Shown in pieces: positions 54,008 to 64,000 of a stretch of 64,000 bases of DNA; position 1 is the stretch's first letter, and each line of letters begins with the position of its first letter. The DNA comes from Bradyrhizobium sp. CB3481 (GTDB lineage: Bacteria > Pseudomonadota > Alphaproteobacteria > Rhizobiales > Xanthobacteraceae), in assembly GCF_029714305.1 (NCBI RefSeq), contig NZ_CP121647.1, positions 6,716,501 through 6,780,500 on the forward strand, in the 5' to 3' direction. The notes under the pieces are model-generated. The model was given only the letters and a program-made list of their open reading frames with translations, had not been told where the DNA came from and ran no database searches. Both the position numbers and the translations under genes were made by a program.

Positions 54008-55807
54008 TTATTTCGACCTCTGCATCGCCGGCTTCTCGGTCGGCCTCTTCGCGGCGCAGAGATTATGCGCGGTATTGATCAGCGCGATATGCGTCAGTGC
54101 CTGGGGGAAATTGCCGGTCTGGCGGCGAGCCTCCGTGTCGTACTCCTCGGCCAAGAGGCCGAGATCGTTGGCGACCGCGACGACGCGGGTAAACAATTCC
54201 TCCGCCTTGCCGAACTCCCCGGCCAGCACATAAGCATCGGCGAGCCAGAGCGTGCAGGCGAGGAACGCGCCTTCCGCCGGCTGCTTCTCGACTTCGCGGG
54301 GATCATGCCGCAGCACGAATCCGTCGCGCATCAGATGCCGTTCGACCGCAACGAGCGTGCCGCGCACGCGCGGGTCGTCCGGCGGCAAGAAGCCCACTGC
54401 CGGCAGCAGCAGGATGCTGGCGTCGAGCATTTTCGAGCCGTAGGATTCGACGAAAGCGTTCATTTCGGGATCAAAACCTTTGGCGCAGACGTCAGCATGA
54501 ATGGTGTCGCGTAACACGCGCCATTTTTCGAGCGGCGCCTTGAGGCCGAATGTTTCGGCACTCTTGATGCCGCGATCGAACGCGACCCAGCTCATCACCT
54601 TCGACGAGACGTAATGCTTGCCTGCGCCGCGGCGCTCCCAGATGCCGTGATCGAACTGGTCCCAGCGTTCGGCAAGGTGCTCCAGCACGACACATTCCAT
54701 TGCCCAGCTGGTGGCGTCCATCTCGAGCTTGGCCACCCGCCACTGGTGAAAGGCGTCGATCAACTCGCCATAGACGTCGAGCTGCAACTGCGCATGCGCG
54801 GCATTGCCGACCCGCACCGGCTGCGCGCCCTCATAGCCTGGCAGCCAGGCGGCTTCCCACTCCAGCAGACGGCGCTGCCCCATGATGCCATACATGATCT
54901 GCATGTTGGCAGGAGAACCGGCTGCGGCCCGCAACAGCCAGCGGTGCCAAGCAGAAGCTTCCTCAGTATAGCCCGAGTTCATCAGCGCCAGCAGCGTAAA
55001 CGTTGCGTCGCGCAACCAGCAGAAACGATAGTCCCAGTTTCTGGCACCGCCGAGCTTTTCAGGCAGCGAGGTCGTCGGCGCGGCGACGATGCCGCCGGTC
55101 GGCGCATAGGTCTGCGCCTTCAGCGTGATCAGGGAGCGCATCACGAGGTCGCGATATTCGCTCTGATAGCTGCAGCGGCTGCACCATTCGCTCCAGAACG
55201 CTTCGGTATCATTGAGCGCATAGGAAGGGTCGATCGGCTTCGGCACCGGCAGATGCGAAGGACCGTAGGTGAGCACGAAGGGAACGGTATCGCCCTCGCC
55301 GACCTCGAAGTCGGCAACCGTCGTCAAATCCTCGCCGCGCGTCTCGACCGGCGTCCGTAGCACCGTCATGTCTTGGCCGCAGATCGCGAGCAGTGCCGAA
55401 CCGTCCTCGCTCTTCTTGACCCACGGAATATCGGCGCCGAAACCGAAGCGGATCACGAGCTGCATGCGCATCTTGACCCGGCCGCTGATACCGCGCACCA
55501 GCCGCACCACGTCGGAGGCGTTACCGCGCGGTGGCATGAAATCGATCAGGTCGACAACGCCGCCGGCTGTCTCGAACCGGGTCTGCAGGATTAGCGTGTT
55601 ATCCCAATAGCGGCGCGAGGTGCCGGTTATCTCGGCCGCGGGCGCGATCAACCAGCGGCCGTGCTTTTCGGTGCCGAGCAGCGCGGCAAAGCAGGCATCG
55701 GAATCGAACGTCGGCCAGCACAGCCAGTCGATCGATCCGTCGCGGCCAACCAATGCCGCTGTCTCGCAGTCACCGATCAGCCCATAATCTTCGATACGAC
55801 ACGGCAC
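54008..55807 (-). CDS. Glycoside hydrolase family 15 enzyme (glucoamylase/trehalase-like)
   Basis: A 599-residue cytoplasmic protein. The first 200 residues form the GH15 N-terminal beta domain (IEDYGLIGDCETAALVGRDGSIDWLCWPTFDSDACFAALLG). The (alpha/alpha)6 catalytic part includes WDYRFCWLRDATFTLLALMNSGY, and YGELIDAFH. Family members release glucose from alpha-glucans or cleave trehalose. It lies 18 bases after malQ and is very probably co-transcribed from the EcfG promoter upstream of malQ. Confidence 0.9.
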   Translation of the reverse strand: MPCRIEDYGLIGDCETAALVGRDGSIDWLCWPTFDSDACFAALLGTEKHGRWLIAPAAEITGTSRRYWDNTLILQTRFETAGGVVDLIDFMPPRGNASDVVRLVRGISGRVKMRMQLVIRFGFGADIPWVKKSEDGSALLAICGQDMTVLRTPVETRGEDLTTVADFEVGEGDTVPFVLTYGPSHLPVPKPIDPSYALNDTEAFWSEWCSRCSYQSEYRDLVMRSLITLKAQTYAPTGGIVAAPTTSLPEKLGGARNWDYRFCWLRDATFTLLALMNSGYTEEASAWHRWLLRAAAGSPANMQIMYGIMGQRRLLEWEAAWLPGYEGAQPVRVGNAAHAQLQLDVYGELIDAFHQWRVAKLEMDATSWAMECVVLEHLAERWDQFDHGIWERRGAGKHYVSSKVMSWVAFDRGIKSAETFGLKAPLEKWRVLRDTIHADVCAKGFDPEMNAFVESYGSKMLDASILLLPAVGFLPPDDPRVRGTLVAVERHLMRDGFVLRHDPREVEKQPAEGAFLACTLWLADAYVLAGEFGKAEELFTRVVAVANDLGLLAEEYDTEARRQTGNFPQALTHIALINTAHNLCAAKRPTEKPAMQRSK

Positions 55808-55825
55808 GGTGCTTCACCGCTCTCC

Positions 55826-57775
55826 TCAGATCGCAGCGCGCGACCGCTCATGTGTTGCCCCCTTGAGCGCGGCAACGTCGACCACGGACGTCAACTTCTC
55901 GATTGGCACCGGCAGCCGCCGCCGCCAGTTCGGATGCTCATGGACCGTGCCGGGGATATTGGGCTGCTCGACCACGCTGAGCAGATCTTCCAGCGACACC
56001 GCGAGCAGCCGCGATTTGGTCCGCGCCAGGAAACTCGTCACCGAATAGAGATCATTGCGATCAATCGCGTGATGACGCAGCACATCGTCCAGCATCGCAA
56101 GCGCATGCCAGCGCGCACCGTCCGTCTCGCCGGGATCGATACCGAGCCCGCGCTTGGTCGTGAGATCGCCGAACGAGCGCCAGCCGGCGTACGTCGACAG
56201 ATCGTGGGTGTTGAGGGTGACGAGCGCGTTGGTCAGGTAGTGATCGATGTTGCGGAACGAGCCTTGGTCGTCGCGCTCGAACATCATCACGAGATACGAC
56301 CAGATGCCCCAATCGGCGATCTGGTCGCGAAACCCTTCCGGAACGGTGCCGAGGTCCTCACCAATCACGACGCAGCGATTGGCGACACTTTCCTGCGCCG
56401 TGACCGCGAGCAGCGCCTCGAACGGCATCTGCACATAGACGCCGTCGCGTGCGGTGAAACCCTGCGGCACCAGATAGAGCCGCTTCAGCCCGAGCACGTG
56501 GTCGAGCCGGATCGCGCCTGCATGTCGCATCGCGGCGCGCAGCATGTCGCGGTATGGCGCAAAGGATTCAAGCTCCAGTCCCACCGCATTGAAGCCGGCG
56601 AGACCCCAGGTCTGGCCGGCGGTGTTGAGCGGATCGGGCGGCGCGCCGACGCCAAGATGGCGGGATATCGCGACCTGTTCGTTCCAGGCGTCGAACCCAT
56701 CGGCCTGCACGCCGACGGCAACGTCGAGATAGAGCCCGACCTTCAAGCCGAGCTTCTTCGCCAACTCGGCGGCGGCGCCGAGTTGCCGGTCGGCGGTCCA
56801 TTGCACGAATTCGACGAACTCGATCTCGCCGCCATCCTCGCCCGCGCGCAACGCGGCGCATCTGGCGTCGTCGGGCTGCCGCCACTCGTCCGGCCATTCC
56901 CACCAGGGCTTGCCAAATTTGTGCCGGAGCACCTCGAAGCAGGCAAAGTGCGACAGCAGCGTACCGCGCTCGGCGCGGAACTTATCGAAATCCTGCTGAC
57001 GCTGCGGTTTTGTGCCAGCCTTGAAGGCGACAAAGGCCGCGCGAAGCGCCTGCCACTTCAGACCCGCGACGCCGACGTAATCGACCAAGTCGGCTGCCCG
57101 TAACGCTGCCAGCGCCTCGCGGATTTCGGAATCAGGCTGAAATTCGGGAAGCTTTTCGACGTCGATATAGAGCGCGTTGAGAAACAGCCGGCTGTTTGGC
57201 GAATAGGGGCTGCAATCGCCGGGCCGATCGTCAAACAAAGCATGCAGCGGATTGAGACCGACGCCATCGGCGCCGAGCTGATCGGCCAGTTGGACCAGGT
57301 CGGCAAGGTCGGTGAAGTCGCCCATGCCCCAATTACGCGCCGAGCGGACGCTATAAAGCTGGGCCGCAAGCAGCCAGCACCGGTCAAATTCGCCGCCAAA
57401 CGCCCGCTCCGGTGCCGAAATCAGCGGCACGTCCTCTGCCGCCGCGGTATCATTCACCTGCAGCCGGTAGATGCCTATTGGCAGATTCGTCGGCCAGTCG
57501 ATGGCGTGATCCGAACTCTTGCCCTCGGCGATAACCCTCGCATCTACAACGATTTTCCACGCGACCGGAAGCACGGCCGTGGCTGGCAGCTCGGTACGCG
57601 ATGGCCGCCCGGAACGGACTACGACGGGGTGGCCGATCAGCGGCTTTGGGGCCTCCGGCGGCAGCGCATCCAGGATAATTTTGAGCGCGGTGGCGTCCGT
57701 CACACGGCGGTGACCCTGACCATCCAGGAATTCGGTCTGAATCCCACGGGCTTTAGCTTCTGCAAAAAGGTCCAT
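55826..57775 (-). CDS. malQ: 4-alpha-glucanotransferase
   Basis: A 649-residue GH77 enzyme. WGMGDFTDLADLVQLADQLGADGVGLNPLHALF, IRLDHVLGLKRLYLVPQGF, VIGEDLGTVPEGFRDQIADWGIWSYLVMMFERD and LNTHDLSTYAGW contain the catalytic Asp, Glu and Asp of the family. It moves glucan segments between maltodextrins. An N-terminal domain precedes the catalytic barrel. The start at 57775 (MDLFAEAKARG) is chosen because upstream sequence is the divergent promoter; the ribosome site is weak. Confidence 0.9.
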   Translation of the reverse strand: MDLFAEAKARGIQTEFLDGQGHRRVTDATALKIILDALPPEAPKPLIGHPVVVRSGRPSRTELPATAVLPVAWKIVVDARVIAEGKSSDHAIDWPTNLPIGIYRLQVNDTAAAEDVPLISAPERAFGGEFDRCWLLAAQLYSVRSARNWGMGDFTDLADLVQLADQLGADGVGLNPLHALFDDRPGDCSPYSPNSRLFLNALYIDVEKLPEFQPDSEIREALAALRAADLVDYVGVAGLKWQALRAAFVAFKAGTKPQRQQDFDKFRAERGTLLSHFACFEVLRHKFGKPWWEWPDEWRQPDDARCAALRAGEDGGEIEFVEFVQWTADRQLGAAAELAKKLGLKVGLYLDVAVGVQADGFDAWNEQVAISRHLGVGAPPDPLNTAGQTWGLAGFNAVGLELESFAPYRDMLRAAMRHAGAIRLDHVLGLKRLYLVPQGFTARDGVYVQMPFEALLAVTAQESVANRCVVIGEDLGTVPEGFRDQIADWGIWSYLVMMFERDDQGSFRNIDHYLTNALVTLNTHDLSTYAGWRSFGDLTTKRGLGIDPGETDGARWHALAMLDDVLRHHAIDRNDLYSVTSFLARTKSRLLAVSLEDLLSVVEQPNIPGTVHEHPNWRRRLPVPIEKLTSVVDVAALKGATHERSRAAI

Positions 57776-57853
57776 TCGGCACGTACTTTGCACGCAAACA
57801 TCAAACGGATGTCGCGAAATTGTCCAAATACCGTAAGGGGATAGAGGGTGACT

Positions 57854-57878
57854 AACGCGCAGCCGCATCATCGGTTCC
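57854..57878 (-). promoter_or_regulatory. EcfG-type promoter for malQ-GH15
   Basis: On the minus strand GGAAC (57878-57874) and CGTT (57857-57854) are 16 bases apart, an exact match to GGAAC-N16/17-CGTT. The -10 end lies 78 bases upstream of the malQ ATG. It is in the malQ/treS divergent region. Its GGTTCC half is part of a GGTTCC-TGG-GGAACC palindrome. Confidence 0.7.
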
Positions 57879-57922
57879 TGGGGAACCAAAGTGCGGCTGG
57901 CGGATTCTATCTTCCGTCCGGA

Positions 57923-57955
57923 ACGTCTCCGTTTCTGCAAACGAAACGGGGACGT
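57923..57955 (+). promoter_or_regulatory. Strong stem-loop upstream of the treS start
   Basis: ACGTCTCCGTTTC (57923-57935) pairs with GAAACGGGGACGT (57943-57955) in 12 of 13 positions, the remaining one being a G-T pair, with a 7-base loop. It ends 24 bases before the GTG at 57980. It could act in the treS leader or as a regulatory dyad. Confidence 0.45.
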
Positions 57956-57979
57956 CATTTCCATGGCAATGGCATCACC

Positions 57980-60900
57980 GTGAACAAAAAAGCGCAAACC
58001 GCCGAGAGCTCCAACGCCGGCGTTTCCCTCCCTATCGACGCTGCCTATCCGCTGGATAAAGGCGGCGGGCTGTTGTCCGACGCAAAGGAGGCGCCGACCG
58101 CCGAGGCCACCGACGAGCTCTGGTACAAGGATGCGATCATCTACCAGCTCCACGTCAAGGCGTTCGCGGACAGCAACAATGATGGCATCGGCGACTTTGC
58201 CGGGCTGACCGAGAAACTGGGATACCTGCAGGATCTCGGGGTCACCACGCTGTGGCTGCTACCTTTCTACCCCTCCCCCGGCCGCGACGACGGCTACGAC
58301 ATCGCCGATTATGGCGACATCAATCCCGATTTCGGGACGATGAAGGACTTCAAGCGCTTCATCCAGGAGGCCAAGAAGCGAAACCTGCGCGTCATCACCG
58401 AACTCGTCATCAACCACACTTCGGACCAGCACGACTGGTTCAAGCGCGCCCGCCGCTCGGACCCGAATTCCTCCGCCCGCAACTGGTATGTCTGGAGCGA
58501 TACCGACCAGAAATATCTGGGCACGCGGATCATCTTCACCGACACCGAGAAATCGAACTGGACCTGGGACCCGGAAGCCGGCCAGTTCTACTGGCACCGC
58601 TTCTTCTCACATCAGCCGGACCTCAATTTCGACAACCCGCGGGTGGTGAGCGCGCTGGTGCAGGTGATGAAGCGCTGGCTCGACACCGGTGTGGACGGCT
58701 TCCGCCTCGACGCCATTCCCTATCTCTGCGAGCGCGACGGCACCAACAACGAGAACCTGCCGGAGACGCATGCCATTATCAAGCGGCTGCGCGGCGAGCT
58801 CGATGCCTACGCCAAGGGCAAAGTGCTGCTCGCCGAGGCCAACCAGTGGCCGGAGGACGTGCAGGAATATTTCGGCCGCGGCGATGAATGCCACATGGCC
58901 TATCATTTCCCGCTGATGCCGCGCATCTACATGGCGATCGCCCAGGAAGACCGCTTCCCGATCACCGACATCCTGCGCCAGACGCCTGACATCCCGGCCA
59001 ACTGCCAGTGGGCGCTGTTCTTGCGCAATCATGACGAGTTGACGCTGGAAATGGTCACCGATGTCGAGCGCGACTATCTGTGGTCGACCTACGCCAACGA
59101 TCCCCGCGCGCGCATCAATGTCGGCATCCGCCGCCGCCTGGCGCCGTTGATGGACAATGACCGGCGCAAGATCGAGCTGATGAATTCGCTGCTGTTCTCG
59201 TTCCCGGGCACGCCGATCATCTATTACGGCGACGAGATCGGCATGGGTGACAACATCTATCTCGGTGACCGCAACGGCGTGCGCACCCCGATGCAGTGGA
59301 CGCCGGACCGCAATGGCGGCTTCTCCCGCGCCGACCCGGCCCGGCTTTATGCGCCATGCATCATGGACCCGGTCTATGGCTATGAGGCGGTCAATGTCGA
59401 GGCGCAGTCGCGGAGCCTGTCTTCGCTGCTCTCCGCCACCAAGAAGCTGATCGCGGTGCGCAAATCCACGATCGCTTTCGGCCGCGGCACCATGACCTTC
59501 ATCCGCCCGGAAAACCGCTCGGTGCTGTGCTATGTGCGGCAGTATCAGGGCGAAATCATCCTGTGCGTCGCCAACCTGTCGCGATCGGCGCAGGCGACCG
59601 AACTCGACCTTTCCGCCTTCAAGGACCGCATCCCCCTGGAAATGCTCGGGCGTACCCGCTTCCCGGCGATCGGAGAGCTGCCCTATATGATCACGCTCGC
59701 GCCGTACGGCTTCTACTGGTTCGAGCTGCAGGAGCGCGATAAATCGGTGCCGGCGCCGCCGCGCGCGGTGCCCGAATTCGAAACGCTGGTGGTGCCGCTG
59801 AACTCGACCTGGGTCTCGCTGGCGCGCGAGCGCGGCGTATTCGAGCGCGACGTGCTGCCCGGCCATCTGGCGCGTAGCCGCTGGTATCCGGAACGGTCGG
59901 CCAAGGCGATCCGCCCGACGCTGACCTCGGCGATTCCGTTCTGCGATATCGGCGACAACCGGCCATGGCTTGCCTTCTTCGAGACCGCCGAGCGCGGCGT
60001 AGCGACGCGCTACGTACTGCCGATGCAGATCGAATGGGTGCGCTTCGACCGCGAGCGTTATAACCCGCAGGCGCTGGCCGCTGTCCGCCAAGGCGCCCGC
60101 GAAGGCACGCTGCTCGACGTCGCCACCGACCAGATCTTCATCTCGCTCTTCCTGCGCAACCTGCAGCAATCGCTGACCGTCGATGAAAGCGAACAGGGCC
60201 TGCAGCTCGAATTCCGGCCGACCAGCCGCTTTGGCGAAAAGCCGATCCGGCAGCCCGAGCACATTCGCATCGTCGAATCCGACCAGCCGCGCAGCACCGC
60301 GCTGGTGGACAACGACTATGTCGTCAAGATCTACCGAACGCTGCAGGCCGGCCCCAATCCCGAGATCGAGATGGGACGTTTCCTGACCGACGTCGTCAAT
60401 TTCGCCAATACGCCGGCGTTGCTCGGCAGCGCTGAGCTGGTCGAAGGCAATGAGAAGAGCGCGATCGGCGTGGTTCACGCCTTCATCGCCAATCAGGGCG
60501 ACCTCTGGACCGTCAGCGCGGCATATCTCGACCGTTTCGTCGAGGAGCAGCGCCTGCTGGCCGATAGCATCCATCCCGGCGAGCGCGAGGAAGAGATCCC
60601 CTATCTGCGCTACATGGCGCAGGCCGGGCGGCGCGTCGCGGAATTGCACGCCGCCCTCGCCAGCAACGACGAGCTCCCCGAATTCGCGCCGGAGCCGACC
60701 GGCAGCGATGATGTGCAGCGCTGGATCGACGATCTGATGCTGTGCGCCGGCCGCGTGTTCGATGCGCTCCGGCAACGGCGCGAGACGCTGAAGGAGGCCG
60801 ACCGCCCGCTGGCCGACCAGGTGCTGGCACTGCAGCCCGCTCTGCCCGATCTATTGGAAACGCTGGTGTCGCGCGAGGCGCAAGTGGCGAACATTCGCGG

Positions 60901-61363
60901 CCATGGCGACCTCGATCTCAGGCAGCTATTGATCGTCAAGGATGACATTTTCATTACCGATTTCGAGGGCGCGCCGCGGCGCAGCATCGCGGAGCGCCGG
61001 CGCAAGACGCCGGCGGCGCGCGACGTCGCCAGCCTGATCCGCTCGATCGACTATTCGGCCACCGCCGCCCTTGAGCGCGCGCTCAAAGTGGCTCACGATG
61101 AGCAAGGCAAGCTCGGCGCCGCGCTTGCCGAATGGCGCGACCGGGCGACGGCCGCATTGCTAGCCGCCTACCACGAGGCGCTGACCGACCAGCGGCTGTG
61201 GCCGGCCGATCCGAGGGCGGCAGACGGGCTTTTGACCTTCTTCCTGCTCGAGAAGGTAATGAACGAAATCGAGCACGAATTGTTGTTCCGTCCAGAATGG
61301 CTGCGCATGCCCCTGACCGGAATCCTGCGAATGTTGTCACAACCATCCTTCGAGGCCTCATGA
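57980..61363 (+). CDS. treS: Trehalose synthase fused to maltokinase (TreS-Mak)
   Basis: A protein of 1127 residues with two enzymes. The GH13 trehalose synthase starts with [18 protein letters not shown] and has [12 protein letters not shown] (nucleophile Asp), [11 protein letters not shown] (acid Glu) and [11 protein letters not shown] (third Asp). The maltokinase follows from about residue 620 ([13 protein letters not shown]), with its catalytic loop [26 protein letters not shown]. It converts trehalose and maltose and phosphorylates maltose to maltose-1-phosphate. I chose the GTG at 57980. A GTG at 57848 has a good AAGGGG site, but the 132 bases gained contain the malQ promoter and the stem-loop, and their codon third positions are much less GC-rich than the gene. 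Confidence 0.88.
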   Translation: MNKKAQTAESSNAGVSLPIDAAYPLDKGGGLLSDAKEAPTAEATDELWYKDAIIYQLHVKAFADSNNDGIGDFAGLTEKLGYLQDLGVTTLWLLPFYPSPGRDDGYDIADYGDINPDFGTMKDFKRFIQEAKKRNLRVITELVINHTSDQHDWFKRARRSDPNSSARNWYVWSDTDQKYLGTRIIFTDTEKSNWTWDPEAGQFYWHRFFSHQPDLNFDNPRVVSALVQVMKRWLDTGVDGFRLDAIPYLCERDGTNNENLPETHAIIKRLRGELDAYAKGKVLLAEANQWPEDVQEYFGRGDECHMAYHFPLMPRIYMAIAQEDRFPITDILRQTPDIPANCQWALFLRNHDELTLEMVTDVERDYLWSTYANDPRARINVGIRRRLAPLMDNDRRKIELMNSLLFSFPGTPIIYYGDEIGMGDNIYLGDRNGVRTPMQWTPDRNGGFSRADPARLYAPCIMDPVYGYEAVNVEAQSRSLSSLLSATKKLIAVRKSTIAFGRGTMTFIRPENRSVLCYVRQYQGEIILCVANLSRSAQATELDLSAFKDRIPLEMLGRTRFPAIGELPYMITLAPYGFYWFELQERDKSVPAPPRAVPEFETLVVPLNSTWVSLARERGVFERDVLPGHLARSRWYPERSAKAIRPTLTSAIPFCDIGDNRPWLAFFETAERGVATRYVLPMQIEWVRFDRERYNPQALAAVRQGAREGTLLDVATDQIFISLFLRNLQQSLTVDESEQGLQLEFRPTSRFGEKPIRQPEHIRIVESDQPRSTALVDNDYVVKIYRTLQAGPNPEIEMGRFLTDVVNFANTPALLGSAELVEGNEKSAIGVVHAFIANQGDLWTVSAAYLDRFVEEQRLLADSIHPGEREEEIPYLRYMAQAGRRVAELHAALASNDELPEFAPEPTGSDDVQRWIDDLMLCAGRVFDALRQRRETLKEADRPLADQVLALQPALPDLLETLVSREAQVANIRGHGDLDLRQLLIVKDDIFITDFEGAPRRSIAERRRKTPAARDVASLIRSIDYSATAALERALKVAHDEQGKLGAALAEWRDRATAALLAAYHEALTDQRLWPADPRAADGLLTFFLLEKVMNEIEHELLFRPEWLRMPLTGILRMLSQPSFEAS

Positions 61364-63507
61364 CCAAGCTGCCCGCCGAGGCCTATGCCATCATCGAAGG
61401 TAAGCACTCCGATCCTTTCCGTTACCTCGGCTTGCATAGCGAGGGCGGCCACAGCGTGGTGCGCGCGTTCATTCCCGAAGCCTCCAACGTCGAGGCTGTC
61501 GGCGAGCATGGCGAGACGGCGCAGCTTGAGCGGCTTCACGATGCCGGGCTGTTTGCGGGCGCGCTGCCAAACGGCTCCAAGCGCTACCAGCTTCGCGCCC
61601 GCTTCGGCGAGAACGTGGTCGAACTCGACGACCCCTACCGCTTCCCGCCCGTGCTCAGCGACTTCGATCTCTACCTGCTCGGCGAAGGTACCCACCGGCG
61701 GATCTACGACAAGCTCGGCGCCCATCCGATGACGCTCGACGGCGTCGAGGGCGTCGCCTTCGTGGTGCTGGCGCCGAACGCCAAGGCCGTCAACGTGGTC
61801 GGCGATTTCAACTTCTGGAACGCACGGCGGCATCCGATGCGCGTGCGCGGCGTCGGCTATTGGGAGTTGTTCGTGCCGCACGCCCGCGCCGGCGACCGCT
61901 ACAAGTTCGACATCACCGGTCCCGACGGGCGGCATCTGCCGCTGAAATCCGATCCGGTCGCCTTTGCGGCCGAGCTCCGCCCCTCGACCGCCTCGGTCGT
62001 CGTCGATGAAACCAGAATTCCGAAACCGCGGCCGGCGCCATCAGGCATCAACGCACAGGAGGCGCCGATCTCGATCTACGAGGTTCATCTCGGCTCCTGG
62101 CGGCGCAAACATGGCAATGAATGGCTGAGCTATCGCGACCTCGCCGAGCAGCTTCCGGCCTATGCGAAGGATATGGGCTTTACCCATATCGAGTTTCTGC
62201 CCGTCAGCGAACACCCGTTCGACGGCTCCTGGGGCTATCAGCCGACCGGCCTCTACGCGCCGACCAGCCGGTTCGGCACGCCGGAAGATTTTTCCGCGCT
62301 CGTCGACGCCTGCCACCGCGAGGGACTTGGCGTCTGGCTCGACTGGGTGCCCGGACATTTCCCCGACGATCCGCACGGGCTCGGCTATTTCGACGGCACC
62401 GCGCTCTACGAGCACGCCAATCCAATGCAGGGCCGCCACCTCGACTGGGGCACGCTGATCTACAATTACGGCCGCACTGAAGTCGTGAATTTCCTCGTTT
62501 CCAACGCGCTGTTCTGGCTCGATCGCTACGGCGTCGACGGCCTGCGCGTCGATGCGGTCGCCTCGATGCTCTATCTCGACTATAGCCGGCCGGCCGGCGA
62601 ATGGATTCCGAACCGCCATGGCGGGCGGGAGAACCTCGAAGCGATCGAATTCCTGCGCCGCTTCAACATCGAAGTATTCGGGCATTTTCCTGATGCCAGC
62701 ACGGCGGCGGAGGAATCCACCGCGTGGCCGCAGGTGTCGCAGCCGGTCGAATATGGCGGGCTCGGCTTCGGCTTCAAATGGAACATGGGCTGGATGCACG
62801 ATACGCTGAAATATATCGGCAAGGACCCGATCTACCGGAAGCATCATCACGGCGACGTGCTGTTCGGTCTGCACTACGCGTTTTCGGAGAACTTCATCCT
62901 GCCGCTATCGCATGACGAGGTGGTACACGGCAAGCGGTCGATCCTCGGCCGCATGCCGGGCGACGAGTGGCAGCGCTTTGCGAACCTGCGCGCCTATTAC
63001 AGCTTCATGTTCGGCCATCCCGGCAAGAAGCTGCTGTTCATGGGCTGCGAGTTCGGCCAGGAGCGCGAATGGAATCACGATCAGTCGCTGGACTGGCATC
63101 TCCTGGCGCAGCACCGGCACACCGGCATCCAGAACCTGATCCGCGACCTCAACCGCCTCTATCGCGCCGTGCCGGCGCTGCACCAGATGGACTGCAACCA
63201 GGCCGGCTTCGAATGGGTCATCACCCACGATTCCGGCAACAACGTCTTTGCCTGGCTGCGCAAGGGGCTCGATCCGCATGCGCGCTGCCTCGTGGTGGTG
63301 AACTTCTCGCCGAACGTCTATCGCGACTACCGCGTCCGGGTGCCGTTCGCCGGCAATTGGAAGGAAGTGCTCAATTCCGACTCTGCGCATTACGGCGGCA
63401 GCAATGTCGGCAATGTCGGCACCGTCCACCCCCTGGAAGGCAGCATCCCCGAGCTCAGCCTGACCATTCCGCCGCTGGCTGCGATCTTTCTCGTACCTGA
63501 AAGCTGA
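61360..63507 (+). CDS. glgB: 1,4-alpha-glucan branching enzyme
   Basis: A 715-residue GH13 enzyme of usual glgB length. An N-terminal carbohydrate-binding region contains [13 protein letters not shown] and [17 protein letters not shown]. The catalytic barrel has [18 protein letters not shown] (nucleophile Asp), the Glu block [13 protein letters not shown] and [12 protein letters not shown] (third Asp). It makes alpha-1,6 branches in glycogen. The start overlaps the treS stop as ATGA, so the two are translationally coupled. Confidence 0.95.
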   Translation: MTKLPAEAYAIIEGKHSDPFRYLGLHSEGGHSVVRAFIPEASNVEAVGEHGETAQLERLHDAGLFAGALPNGSKRYQLRARFGENVVELDDPYRFPPVLSDFDLYLLGEGTHRRIYDKLGAHPMTLDGVEGVAFVVLAPNAKAVNVVGDFNFWNARRHPMRVRGVGYWELFVPHARAGDRYKFDITGPDGRHLPLKSDPVAFAAELRPSTASVVVDETRIPKPRPAPSGINAQEAPISIYEVHLGSWRRKHGNEWLSYRDLAEQLPAYAKDMGFTHIEFLPVSEHPFDGSWGYQPTGLYAPTSRFGTPEDFSALVDACHREGLGVWLDWVPGHFPDDPHGLGYFDGTALYEHANPMQGRHLDWGTLIYNYGRTEVVNFLVSNALFWLDRYGVDGLRVDAVASMLYLDYSRPAGEWIPNRHGGRENLEAIEFLRRFNIEVFGHFPDASTAAEESTAWPQVSQPVEYGGLGFGFKWNMGWMHDTLKYIGKDPIYRKHHHGDVLFGLHYAFSENFILPLSHDEVVHGKRSILGRMPGDEWQRFANLRAYYSFMFGHPGKKLLFMGCEFGQEREWNHDQSLDWHLLAQHRHTGIQNLIRDLNRLYRAVPALHQMDCNQAGFEWVITHDSGNNVFAWLRKGLDPHARCLVVVNFSPNVYRDYRVRVPFAGNWKEVLNSDSAHYGGSNVGNVGTVHPLEGSIPELSLTIPPLAAIFLVPES

Positions 63508-63510
63508 CGC

Positions 63511-64000
63511 ATGCGTTTGTCCGCGGGAAGCCCCGCCCGCTTAGGTGCAAGCTGGGACGGCAGGGGCACCAACTTTGCGCTGTTCTCGGCCAATGCGGAG
63601 AAGGTCGAGCTCTGCCTGTTCGACGGCCAAGGCCGCCGCGAAATCGAGCGGATCGAACTGCCCGAGCGCAACGAGGACGTCTGGCACGGCTACCTCAACG
63701 ACGTCTCGCCCGGGCAGCTGTACGGCTATCGCGTCCATGGACCCTATGCGCCGGAGCGCGGCCACCGCTTCAATGCCAACAAGCTGCTGCTCGATCCCTA
63801 CGCCAAGCGGCTCGCCGGTCGGCTGGTGTGGAGCGATGCGCATTTCGGCTATCGCACCGGCAGCGCGCGCGAGGATCTTTCGTTCGATCGCCGCGACAAT
63901 GCCCGCGGCATGCCGAAAGCCGTCGTCGTCGACGAGAGCTTCAATTGGGGCCGCCGCGAGATCCGGCCGAACATTTCCTGGGAAGACACCGTCATCTATG
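63511..64000 (+). CDS. glgX: Glycogen debranching enzyme (N-terminal part only)
   Basis: The frame begins MRLSAGSPARLGASWDGRGTNFALFSANA, the normal GlgX opening with a CBM48 domain, and continues with VSPGQLYGYRVHGPYAPERGHRFNANKLLLDPYAKRL to the window edge. About 163 codons are present. GlgX cleaves alpha-1,6 branches of limit dextrins. It starts three bases after glgB and belongs to the same operon. Confidence 0.93.
   Translation, partial: MRLSAGSPARLGASWDGRGTNFALFSANAEKVELCLFDGQGRREIERIELPERNEDVWHGYLNDVSPGQLYGYRVHGPYAPERGHRFNANKLLLDPYAKRLAGRLVWSDAHFGYRTGSAREDLSFDRRDNARGMPKAVVVDESFNWGRREIRPNISWEDTVIY

Noticed and set aside
57882..57940. GGAAC at 57882 and 57920 on the plus strand as EcfG promoters for treS
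   Set aside because: The -10 positions read GATT (16-base spacing) and CGAA (17-base spacing), at least two mismatches each.
57848..57979. N-terminal extension of TreS from GTG 57848
   Set aside because: Codon third positions are much poorer in G/C than the gene, and the region contains the malQ promoter and a strong stem-loop; the good ribosome site there keeps it as an alternative only.
58607..60775. Open frame of 722 codons on the minus strand opposite treS
   Set aside because: It mirrors codons of the well-supported TreS-Mak fusion and shows no protein family features.

Overview
The window looks like chromosomal DNA of an alphaproteobacterium of the Bradyrhizobium group. The grounds are uniformly GC-rich coding DNA, a D-tartrate dehydratase that keeps every catalytic residue of the characterised Bradyrhizobium japonicum TarD at the same numbered position, several families of short dispersed palindromes of the kind common in Bradyrhizobium, and two perfect matches to the alphaproteobacterial general-stress sigma factor (EcfG) promoter. 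No tRNA, rRNA, insertion sequence, prophage or CRISPR array was seen. The first gene (a cupin protein) and the last (glgX) run off the window ends.

Layout. 1-9.2 kb: cupin protein, glutathione S-transferase, intracellular PHB depolymerase, a ModA-like periplasmic protein, a formate/nitrite transporter followed by a fused PP2C phosphatase/Ser-Thr kinase, and a cysteine-rich protein - OmpA-like protein - amino-acid-type binding protein set. 9.3-16 kb: MFS transporter with divergent AraC regulator, malonyl-CoA decarboxylase, DUF418 membrane protein, GNAT acetyltransferase, SerA-type dehydrogenase. 16-20.5 kb: D-tartrate dehydratase, glutathione peroxidase with DUF3297 protein, amidase, dihaem cytochrome c. 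20.6-27.8 kb: a PQQ-type sugar dehydrogenase, then pqqA (26 residues) and pqqBCDE, continuing by overlap into an S33 peptidase-like hydrolase and a ferredoxin-fold protein. 27.8-34.3 kb: acyltransferase, MFS transporter, Tat-exported hemerythrin protein, chromate transporter, nitroreductase with divergent LysR regulator. 34.5-39.2 kb: a three-gene 2-oxoacid:ferredoxin oxidoreductase operon whose first gene is a GltD-like FAD/NAD(P)H subunit carrying ferredoxin clusters. 39.3-44.1 kb: PrkA kinase - YeaH - SpoVR operon. 44.6-46 kb: small exported proteins, one with a broken leader.

46.3-64 kb is a carbon-flow block. One operon holds a transaldolase-glucose-6-phosphate isomerase fusion, gnd, zwf, pgl, gluconokinase and a HAD phosphatase. 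A malQ-GH15 operon and a divergent treS/maltokinase fusion-glgB-glgX operon follow. Together they link hexose phosphates, the oxidative pentose phosphate route, trehalose/maltose interconversion and glycogen. The malQ promoter carries a perfect EcfG site, tying part of this block to stress.

The least expected items are the NAD(P)H-coupled KOR operon in an apparently aerobic organism, a pqq operon that encodes its own peptidase-like enzyme but no PqqF/PqqG within the window, a hairpin covering the chrA ribosome-binding site, the EcfG promoters, and a leader region carrying two lesions ahead of an intact reading frame. All functional statements come from reading the sequence; no database search was run.
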